A stretch of DNA of 22,480 bases, from positions 1-22,480 of the IMG/VR virus record IMGVR_UViG_3300025168_000738, one strand, 5' to 3'. Of this stretch, positions 12,988 to 18,165 are shown piece after piece (the stretch's first letter is position 1; every line of letters begins with the position of its first letter). Made by a program: the position numbers and the translations under genes. Below the pieces are notes generated by a model that made no database searches, was not told the origin of the DNA, and saw nothing but the letters and a program-made list of their open reading frames with translations. Source of the stretch: a virus.

Positions 12988-13219
12988 ATTATGTTTAACA
13001 ATGGAAGAACAAGTCTGGTTGGTACAGCTTATCAGTACTAACACGCAGACTGCTGCAAAGTTTATGGAAAATTTAAATGAAAGTAATGTAACGGAGTACG
13101 ACCAAGAGTACATCAGACTGATGACTGAGTGCTATGAATCCTCAAAAAAATTAGGAGGATTGATAGTTAAAATTAAACACAACATAGAGGTAGACTACGA
13201 TGACAGAAGTAATAGCTAA
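12980..13219 (+). CDS. Hypothetical early protein, 79 residues
   Basis: A 79-residue, mostly helical protein (MGELCLTMEEQVWLVQLIST; ECYESSKKLGGLIVKIKHNI). AGGAG lies six bases upstream of the ATG, and the start overlaps the previous gene by eight bases. The end overlaps the next gene by 20 bases. No family recognised. Confidence 0.65.
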   Translation: MGELCLTMEEQVWLVQLISTNTQTAAKFMENLNESNVTEYDQEYIRLMTECYESSKKLGGLIVKIKHNIEVDYDDRSNS

Positions 13220-13418
13220 ACCGTTTGAAGATAGAGAAGAATACTGGGAAGGCAGACACATGGAGGTTGATCGCACAATCAGAAGCATGATAAAACTAAA
13301 TTGTTTAGGCACAAGTTTATGCAAGATGCTTAGTGATGATAGTTCTTTGCAAGATGATTGGGTCAATGCAGTAACCAATAAGATTCTTATGCACGAGTGG
13401 GAACAAAGTGTTAAGTAA
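13200..13418 (+). CDS. Hypothetical early protein, 72 residues
   Basis: A 72-residue protein beginning MTEVIAKPFEDREEYWEGRH, with a helical C-terminal half (DDWVNAVTNKILMHEWEQSV). It overlaps the previous gene by 20 bases and has AGAGGTAG upstream of the start. No family recognised. It is followed after 7 bases by the 28-residue membrane peptide gene. Confidence 0.65.
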   Translation: MTEVIAKPFEDREEYWEGRHMEVDRTIRSMIKLNCLGTSLCKMLSDDSSLQDDWVNAVTNKILMHEWEQSVK

Positions 13419-13425
13419 GGGTGTG

Positions 13426-13512
13426 ATGTTTGTGAAGTGGGTGATGCTACCACTCTTAGTGGCTGGCATTGTAATTTTAATAATAGAATTATTAGCGAGG
13501 GTATTACTATGA
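13426..13512 (+). CDS. 28-residue membrane peptide
   Basis: ATG at 13426 opens 28 codons ending in TGA at 13510-13512, which overlaps the start of the next gene (ATGA). The peptide begins MFVKWVMLPLLVAGIVILII and ends ELLARVLL: a Lys near the start, then a long hydrophobic helix that should span the membrane. AAGGG is just upstream. The ATGA overlap and the exact fill of the gap between neighbours support translation. Function unknown. Confidence 0.6.
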   Translation: MFVKWVMLPLLVAGIVILIIELLARVLL

Positions 13513-13895
13513 AGATAGATGCAAATGATGTAGATAGATTGATTGATGAGATAGATATACTTGAGAAAGATGTAAGGAGATATAAACATATTTGGAAGAA
13601 AGCACAGTATAACTATGAGTATATGTTTGATCGACATGCAGATAAAGAAATCATTATTAAACAAAATGAAATGTTAATGAACTTTATGACTGACTATGCT
13701 CTAGCACAAAAAGCATTGCATAAACATAACCATAATCATTGTGTTAAGAAAGTAGTTGATTCAATACCAGATGAAGAGTTGCTTATTGTTTCAGCAGCAT
13801 TTGAAGCAAGGCTTAAAGACAGATGTAAAGATAAGCCTGGACAATTTGAATCTATAATGAAAGCGTTAAATCTTGAAGAATCCATTACTGGATAG
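13509..13895 (+). CDS. Helical hypothetical early protein, 128 residues
   Basis: I place the start at the ATG at 13509 (GAGGG nine bases upstream, ATGA overlap with the membrane peptide gene); a longer frame from 13437 has no binding site and would overlap that peptide. The protein begins MKIDANDVDRLIDEIDILEK, is charged and helical, with a likely coiled coil over its first 60 residues, and a His-rich stretch ALHKHNHNHCVKKV near residue 70. The C-terminal part (DEELLIVSAAFEARLKDRCK) is another amphipathic helix. The His/Cys cluster could bind a metal. No family recognised. Confidence 0.65.
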   Translation: MKIDANDVDRLIDEIDILEKDVRRYKHIWKKAQYNYEYMFDRHADKEIIIKQNEMLMNFMTDYALAQKALHKHNHNHCVKKVVDSIPDEELLIVSAAFEARLKDRCKDKPGQFESIMKALNLEESITG

Positions 13896-13903
13896 GAGGT
13901 AGT

Positions 13904-14140
13904 ATGAAAGGTACAGGACCAAAGCGTAAGGTTAACAAGTACTTGCAGGTAAAAAAATATTTGCAGAGATACAAGAAGATAACAACATGGGATGCAATCA
14001 CAAAGTTTAGAGCAACCAGACTGTCAGATATTATATATAGAATGAGAGGTGAAGGATACTCAATAGCAAGTGAGTGGCATACCAACAAAGATGGTATACG
14101 TTATACCATCTATTATTACTGGGGAGATAAAGATGAGTAA
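13904..14140 (+). CDS. Winged helix-turn-helix protein (HTH_39-like)
   Basis: A 78-residue protein. After a basic start (MKGTGPKRKVNKYLQVKKYL) comes QRYKKITTWDAITKFRATRL, SDIIYRMRGEGYSIASEWHT, and a beta wing IRYTIYYYWGDKDE. The pattern I-T-x-x-x-A-I ... x-R-L-(S)-x-x-I-(Y)-x-L/M-(R)-x-x-G-Y-x-I is that of HTH_39, a small DNA-binding domain frequent in phages. It probably acts as a DNA-binding regulator or replication accessory; the target is not visible. GGAGGT lies just upstream of the start, and the end overlaps the next gene by eight bases. Confidence 0.75.
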   Translation: MKGTGPKRKVNKYLQVKKYLQRYKKITTWDAITKFRATRLSDIIYRMRGEGYSIASEWHTNKDGIRYTIYYYWGDKDE

Positions 14141-14321
14141 AGAAATCAAAAATAGATATGACTACTTAGAAAATAATATTTCTGTAGGCGAGTTCATGGA
14201 GTACTGTAAAGACAATGGACTTACATGTGCATACCACCAAAATTTGTATGATTCAGTAGTAGATGGTTTGCTTGAAATGTCTTTAGATAAAACAAATTGG
14301 TACTCGGATTATGACGTATAA
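14133..14321 (+). CDS. Small hypothetical early protein, 62 residues
   Basis: I place the start at the ATG at 14133 (GGGGAG upstream, overlap with the previous stop). The 62-residue acidic protein begins MSKEIKNRYDYLENNISVGE and continues FMEYCKDNGLTCAYHQNLYD. It has a helix-turn outline but no recognised motif. It overlaps the following gene by 11 bases. Confidence 0.6.
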   Translation: MSKEIKNRYDYLENNISVGEFMEYCKDNGLTCAYHQNLYDSVVDGLLEMSLDKTNWYSDYDV

Positions 14322-14823
14322 AGAATTGGTGTTCACTCTTATAGCCAAGAGAAAAAAATATAAGGTAGATACTATGACAGTATCGCAGATGATTGGTGTA
14401 GCTGATAGCTCAGTTGGTAGCTGGGAGCGTATGCAAAAATGTCCTAATGGTATGAACTTACTAGCTTGGTGCAATGCACTAGAGTTAGAGTTAGACCTAA
14501 AGGAATTAGAATCACAATGTCCAGTAGACTTTGAAGCATCACCTGATGTAATAGCCTGGACTCAACAACAGGATATAGACTATGACAAAGAAAGAGATAA
14601 GTTCATCGACTACTACACAGCGCAAGGTAGGACAGCAAGGAACTGGCAAGCCATGTTTAAACTTTGGGTTCGAAGGTCAGTCGAGTTTAGAGCAGAGTCA
14701 GATCGAACACGTGCAACATATGATAAGACTTCGCCCACCTTTGTTCGAGACAGACGTGAACGAATCCTTGATATGTCAAATGTATCGAGTAAATTTCTTG
14801 AAAGAAAAGGTAAAGACAAGTGA
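14311..14823 (+). CDS. DnaT-like phage replication protein with N-terminal HTH
   Basis: A 170-residue protein with two parts. Residues about 1-55 hold a Cro/XRE-type helix-turn-helix (TMTVSQMIGVADSSVGSWER near 21-40). After an acidic linker comes DIDYDKERDKFIDYYTAQGR, TARNWQAMFKLWVRRSVEFR (about 88-127). The F-x-x-Y-(Y/W) ... NWQAxFxxWVRR pattern is that of the DNA-binding domain of DnaT and phage replication-initiation proteins, which bind single-stranded DNA and help load the host helicase. A phage origin-binding or primosome role is therefore likely. HTH plus DnaT-like domain is a usual design for origin recognition. The rest of the module agrees, since no phage polymerase is seen nearby. 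Confidence 0.65.
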   Translation: MTYKELVFTLIAKRKKYKVDTMTVSQMIGVADSSVGSWERMQKCPNGMNLLAWCNALELELDLKELESQCPVDFEASPDVIAWTQQQDIDYDKERDKFIDYYTAQGRTARNWQAMFKLWVRRSVEFRAESDRTRATYDKTSPTFVRDRRERILDMSNVSSKFLERKGKDK

Positions 14824-15166
14824 ATTTACTGTAGCTGTAGCCAAGTGTGAGGAGTTACTTACACCATGTGCAGTAGAAGATGTGCAAGTAATGTTAGAAA
14901 CCATATGCTCTACCTTCAGTTGCTCTGCACCTAATGAACTAGGTCTTAAAACATATTGGGAGTTACTCAAGAAATATCCTGCTGGATTATTTCCTTATGT
15001 AACGTTACACATATGTGCTACTTACAAATATCCTAGACTGCCAATGCCAATAGATTTTGTATCATATCTTGATGACGAATATCTCAAGGCTTTTAACTTT
15101 TTAGAAAGCCTTAGAAATGCTGGAGCTTGGGCGTTGCAACTAGAACAAACACAAGGTAAAATATAG
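14780..15166 (+). CDS. Hypothetical protein downstream of DnaT-like gene (possible helicase loader)
   Basis: The start is uncertain. The ATG at 14780 gives 128 residues (MYRVNFLKEKVKTSEFTVAV) and overlaps the DnaT-like gene by 44 bases; ATGs at 14720 and 14582 are in frame but lie deeper inside it, and none has a clear ribosome binding site. The C-terminal part holds YWELLKKYPAGLFPYVTLHI, CATYKYPRLPMPIDFVSYLD and a terminal helix. Position directly after a DnaT-like protein, and the (Y)P-x-x-L-x-x-Y/V and L-P-x-P-x-x-F segments, are reminiscent of helicase loaders such as lambda P, but this is a weak likeness. Four Cys in residues 20-50 are unusual for this genome. Confidence 0.6.
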   Translation: MYRVNFLKEKVKTSEFTVAVAKCEELLTPCAVEDVQVMLETICSTFSCSAPNELGLKTYWELLKKYPAGLFPYVTLHICATYKYPRLPMPIDFVSYLDDEYLKAFNFLESLRNAGAWALQLEQTQGKI

Positions 15167-15169
15167 AAC

Positions 15170-15745
15170 ATGAGTGTAGTCAAATATATAGATATAGATA
15201 GGCACAAAGGGATTGGTGGCTCAGATTCACATGCCCTAATGGGTACAAATGTTACACCCATACATGAGCTATGGGAACTTAAAACATTACGTAAGCCTGG
15301 AGTAGATTTATCTAATGTGTTGCCAGTACAGATAGGTACATTGACTGAGGACTTTAATCTTAGTTGGTTTGTTAAACAAACTGGTATCAAAGCTGAACCT
15401 TATCCTGAAGAATATATCAAAGAAGATTTTAGAATGGCACACTTTGATGGCTGGTGTCCAGAAGAACAAGCAATCATAGAGTGTAAGCACACTAATCATT
15501 ACAATAAGTTAGAGCATGTAAGGGCTAGATACTATGCGCAGATCCAACACTATCTGATGATGGCAAGACTTGATGTCTGTTATCTATCAGTACTGTTTGG
15601 TAATGCACGATGGGAATACTGTGCTATCCCATCACATCAAGACTATCAAGAGATCCTAGCTTATCGTCAAGAAAAGTTTTGGGATATGGTAGTAAACAAT
15701 AATGAACCAACCGCAGATAATACTGCATGGAGACTGTATGAGTAA
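15170..15745 (+). CDS. YqaJ / lambda-exonuclease-like recombination nuclease
   Basis: A 191-residue protein that digests one strand of double-stranded DNA from an end, in the lambda Exo/YqaJ family. Visible motifs: IGGSD at residues 15-19, GTLTED with Glu60, HFDGW with Asp93, and IIECKHTNHY with Glu104 and Lys106, matching the D-x(n)-E-x-K core of the PD-(D/E)xK nucleases. A later QIQHYLMMARLDVCYLSVL segment (Gln at about 125) fits the conserved Q-x-Q motif. Length is near lambda Exo (226). The gene is followed at once by a probable annealing protein and SSB, so the three form a recombination set comparable with lambda exo-bet. Strong assignment. Confidence 0.88.
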   Translation: MSVVKYIDIDRHKGIGGSDSHALMGTNVTPIHELWELKTLRKPGVDLSNVLPVQIGTLTEDFNLSWFVKQTGIKAEPYPEEYIKEDFRMAHFDGWCPEEQAIIECKHTNHYNKLEHVRARYYAQIQHYLMMARLDVCYLSVLFGNARWEYCAIPSHQDYQEILAYRQEKFWDMVVNNNEPTADNTAWRLYE

Positions 15746-16355
15746 GATGAATATACCTGACGAAGCCGTCAAGATATTTAAAGATTTAAAGATTAATGGT
15801 AGTGAAGCTACATGGGATTGTCATGGCACACCTGTTGTACTGCATAAGTATATAGAAATCATAGGAGCTAAACTTAATGTAAGTATAGATAGCCTAGATA
15901 TTGTAGAAGCTAGTGCTAAAGATGGGATAGTCAGTATGAAATGTGTAGCCTCAATTAAAGATAGACAAGTTATATCTTATGGTGAGTGTAGTCCTAAGAA
16001 TAATAAGAACGCCTATCCGTATGCAATGGCAGAGAAGCGAGCAGTCGATAGATGTATCTTGAAGCTAGCTAACTTACATGGCTTTGTCTACTCAGAGAAT
16101 GAGATAGATGATAAAGCACCATCAAGTAAACCAAAGACAGCAGAGAAAAAAGTAATAGGTAATGAGCCTACTGTCCGTATGTTTATAGATGAGATGAACC
16201 ATGAACAAACGTATACTGAATTCAATACAACAGTTAAAAAATTCTCTGGTGTTATGAAGATAGCTGCTAAATCAAATCCAACTTTGTATCAAGAAGCTAA
16301 AGACAAGTATGAGTTAATCAAATCAAATCACACAAGGAGTTTAAATGTACAATAA
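15738..16355 (+). CDS. Probable single-strand annealing protein (Rad52/Erf-like role)
   Basis: I place the start at the ATG at 15738 (overlapping the nuclease stop), giving 205 residues. The first two thirds include ATWDCHGTPVVLHKYIEIIG (24-43), ASIKDRQVISYGECSPKNNK (71-90) and YPYAMAEKRAVDRCILKLAN (93-112). The pattern A-x-x-(K/R)-R-A-x-x-R followed by a helix is typical of Rad52/Erf-type annealing proteins, and genes with this GECSPKN-YPYAMAEKR pattern occur in marine phages beside YqaJ nucleases. The C-terminus is Lys-rich and probably disordered. Its role is to pair the single strands made by the nuclease. The recombination context supports it; the exact fold was not checked. Confidence 0.68.
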   Translation: MSKMNIPDEAVKIFKDLKINGSEATWDCHGTPVVLHKYIEIIGAKLNVSIDSLDIVEASAKDGIVSMKCVASIKDRQVISYGECSPKNNKNAYPYAMAEKRAVDRCILKLANLHGFVYSENEIDDKAPSSKPKTAEKKVIGNEPTVRMFIDEMNHEQTYTEFNTTVKKFSGVMKIAAKSNPTLYQEAKDKYELIKSNHTRSLNVQ

Positions 16356-16746
16356 GATAACACTAATAGGTAGACTAGGTAGAGATGCCGAAGCTATGGA
16401 ATCAAAAGCAGGTAACAAGTATTGGAAGTTTAGTATTGCAACCAATGAATGGATCTCATCTAAGGGTGAGGAAGAAACAACCTGGCATAACATCACATGC
16501 TTTAATGATTATGTAGGTAAGATGCTTGATGACAAAGGTAAAGCAGGTACTCTATTATACATAGAAGGTAAGCAACAATATAATACTTACACTAATAAAG
16601 ATGGACAAGAAGTTACCGCAGGTCAAGTAGTCATGGATAGGTTTGGATCTGTCTGTAAAATCATGGAACGCAGTCAACCTAAATCTACAGGTAACGTTAA
16701 GCCATCTGAAAGTGAAGATGAGTTTGATGATTCAATGCCATTCTAG
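16345..16746 (+). CDS. ssb: Single-stranded DNA-binding protein
   Basis: A 133-residue OB-fold SSB. It begins MYNKITLIGRLGRDAEAMES, the usual N-terminal strand (N-K-x-x-L-I-G-x-L-x-x-D/x-E), has KYWKFSIATNEW near residues 26-37, WHNITCFNDYVGKML near 46-60, and LLYIEGKQQYNTY near 69-81. The tail is acidic and ends DEFDDSMPF, which matches the C-terminal D-D-x-(I/M)-P-F tip used by bacterial SSB to recruit partner proteins. It coats single-stranded DNA in replication and recombination. It overlaps the annealing protein gene by 11 bases with AAGGAG upstream. Very secure. Confidence 0.95.
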   Translation: MYNKITLIGRLGRDAEAMESKAGNKYWKFSIATNEWISSKGEEETTWHNITCFNDYVGKMLDDKGKAGTLLYIEGKQQYNTYTNKDGQEVTAGQVVMDRFGSVCKIMERSQPKSTGNVKPSESEDEFDDSMPF

Positions 16747-16754
16747 GAGTATGT

Positions 16755-16991
16755 ATGAAAGTAAAAGCAAGACAAAGGGATGTGTATTATTTTATTAAAC
16801 ATTTTATTGCAGCGTATAAGGCATCACCTACGTATAAGGAAATATGTAGTGGGTGTCGCATTAAAAGTAAGAGCCATGCTTATGGTTTAGTAAAGCATTT
16901 GATTGAAGAAGGGTATCTTGAAAAAAACAAGGATGTAAATCTTAATCGTCAGATCAAGTTAACCAAGAAAAGATATAGGATAATGATGTGA
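16755..16991 (+). CDS. LexA-like DNA-binding domain protein (no protease domain)
   Basis: A 78-residue winged helix-turn-helix protein: MKVKARQRDVYYFIKHFIAA, YKASPTYKEICSGCRIKSKS, HAYGLVKHLIEEGYLEKNKD. This follows the N-terminal domain of LexA (T-x-x-Q-x-x-(I/V)-(L/F)-x-x-(I)-x-x-(F), (S/P)-(P)-(T/S)-x-x-E-I, (G)-(I)-x-S-x-S, L-x-x-L-x-x-x-G-(Y/F)-(I/L)). The autocleavage domain of LexA is missing, and the protein ends in a basic tail. It may therefore be a phage regulator that either copies LexA operator binding or binds the symmetric sites in the control region; both are inference. It is the last early gene, ahead of the terminator. AGGAG is upstream of the start. Confidence 0.72.
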   Translation: MKVKARQRDVYYFIKHFIAAYKASPTYKEICSGCRIKSKSHAYGLVKHLIEEGYLEKNKDVNLNRQIKLTKKRYRIMM

Positions 16992-17045
16992 TGTTGGGTA
17001 TAGGACTCCAGTTTGTAATGTTGATTATGATATGTTAGCGTTACG

Positions 17046-17076
17046 TCAGTCTATAACATCCTAGTTTATAGACTGA
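17046..17076 (+). repeat. Perfect 11-bp hairpin after the early operon
   Basis: TCAGTCTATAA (17046-17056), loop CATCCTAGT, TTATAGACTGA (17066-17076): an exact 11-bp stem. No T-run follows on either strand, so it is not a typical terminator; it may protect transcripts or mark a site for a protein. The 16992-17094 stretch holds no other feature I can identify. Confidence 0.6.
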
Positions 17077-17094
17077 TCGTTATTATCCTACCTT

Positions 17095-17122
17095 AGAGGG
17101 TGTAACAGCCCTCTCTTTTTTT
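17095..17122 (+). terminator. Intrinsic terminator of the early operon
   Basis: AGAGGG (17095-17100), loop TGTAACAG, CCCTCT (17109-17114), then C and seven T (17116-17122). This is a clear rho-independent terminator reading in the plus direction. On the minus strand no T-run follows the stem, so it does not obviously stop transcripts of the converging tail/lysis genes. Confidence 0.88.
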
Positions 17123-17201
17123 ATTAAGCCACTACCACACCAGATGGTATAGCAAGCCCTGTGTATGGGCGACTGAGAGCCTCTTAATTATAGAGTTTGT
17201 T

Positions 17202-17348
17202 CTAATTCTTAGCGAATGGTAGCCATTCTTCTAATTGTTCGTCAGTCATGGTAGATTTTGGTATATCACAACCTTCAAAAGATTTAATTCCTTTGCCAAT
17301 CATTATAATAAATAAAAATATTGCCAACACTATTAGAAAATCTTTCAT
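17202..17348 (-). CDS. 48-residue membrane protein, hidden after holin-like gene
   Basis: ATG at 17348, directly after the stop of the holin-like gene, opens 48 codons ending in TAG. The protein begins MKDFLIVLAIFLFIIMIGKG, one membrane helix, then a short soluble tail (IKSFEGCDIPKSTMTDEQLE, EWLPFAKN) with one Cys. A GTGAGACGTTAG stretch with a GAG core is upstream. Its placement after holin-like and coiled-coil anchor genes suggests a lysis-related role (for example spanin-like), but no lipobox is present and no family is recognised. The gap 17123-17201 holds only a GCCC/GGGC stem at 17156-17170. Confidence 0.65.
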   Translation of the reverse strand: MKDFLIVLAIFLFIIMIGKGIKSFEGCDIPKSTMTDEQLEEWLPFAKN

Positions 17349-17786
17349 CTAACGTCTCACTAATGATCCACCAAAATATAATCCTATGATACTAGATACT
17401 ACGTGTGTGTCTAGTGGTGTGATTACTAATCCACCTAATGGTTTCCATAATGTCATGTCTGTACTGCTACTAAAGATCCAGAATCCTTTGGATATTGATT
17501 CGGTATAACCAACAAAAATATCTATGTTAGGATCTATGAATGGTGCAAGCTTAGGTAAGACTATAATTGCCATCACACACATGAGTGCAATGTATCTTCT
17601 TGTGTTCTTTGTGAATTGATCTGTTACGTTCCTGGCTTTATCAAACTGTTTAGATTGGAAGTCTGCTCTTGCCATCAACATCTTTTGTTGCTCGGCTTTG
17701 TCTTTGCTATTCTGTGCCATGATACCTAAGATACCACCCAGTACAGTTGATGCACCCATTGATATTAGTTCCATTGGTATACCCAT
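17349..17786 (-). CDS. Holin-like membrane protein
   Basis: A 145-residue protein with three likely membrane helices: residues about 7-24 (LISMGASTVLGGILGIMA), about 64-82 (YIALMCVMAIIVLPKLAPF), and about 115-142 (GLVITPLDTHVVSSIIGLYF). The MGASTVLGGILG start and the intervening basic helix KDKAEQQKMLMARADFQSKQ are found in a widespread group of marine phage proteins annotated as holins or as hypothetical. A holin would time host lysis by holing the inner membrane. No endolysin gene lies beside it in this window. Its end abuts the 48-residue gene, and it follows the coiled-coil anchor gene after one base. Moderately sure. Confidence 0.62.
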   Translation of the reverse strand: MGIPMELISMGASTVLGGILGIMAQNSKDKAEQQKMLMARADFQSKQFDKARNVTDQFTKNTRRYIALMCVMAIIVLPKLAPFIDPNIDIFVGYTESISKGFWIFSSSTDMTLWKPLGGLVITPLDTHVVSSIIGLYFGGSLVRR

Positions 17787-17787
17787 G

Positions 17788-18165
17788 TTATCTCCCTAGT
17801 GGATTATCATTTAGTACATCGTATAGCTTTGTAAATTCTTTCTCACTCCAGGATGTCATGCTCTCCTCTACTTCTGATATCTCATCATAAACTTCTGAGA
17901 TGTCAGCTTTCATTTCTTGTAGTTGTGTTGACTGGGTTTGCACTATGCCTTCGAGCTTTGCAATCCTGTCTAACAGAACTGAGGTATCCGCCTTTTTAAT
18001 CTTACCTAGCCTGTTACTATTCTTAGTTATTTGTCCTGACATATTTTGGAGCTTTGAATCGTTTGCGCTCATTTTGTAGATTACTCCACCTGCGGCTGGA
18101 ATTATTGTCAAGACCAACGATAGTAATACTGCTGGTGTTAAGGTTATACTCTTGCTCCCCTCCAT
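17788..18165 (-). CDS. Membrane-anchored coiled-coil protein
   Basis: A 125-residue protein with an N-terminal membrane helix (LTPAVLLSLVLTIIPAAGGV, about residues 9-28) and then a long coiled coil over about residues 35-110 (LLDRIAKLEGIVQTQSTQLQ, EMKADISEVYDEISEVEESM). This outline, one N-terminal anchor and a periplasmic coiled coil, is that of inner-membrane spanins (Rz-like), though sequence alone cannot prove it. AGGAG lies seven bases upstream of the start at 18165. The start lies 143 bases inside the preceding 521-residue gene. Confidence 0.65.
   Translation of the reverse strand: MEGSKSITLTPAVLLSLVLTIIPAAGGVIYKMSANDSKLQNMSGQITKNSNRLGKIKKADTSVLLDRIAKLEGIVQTQSTQLQEMKADISEVYDEISEVEESMTSWSEKEFTKLYDVLNDNPLGR

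Noticed and set aside
14703-14716. Second parS-like site around CACGTG
   Set aside because: The flanks (AACACGTGCAAC) do not match the parS arms beyond the central hexamer.
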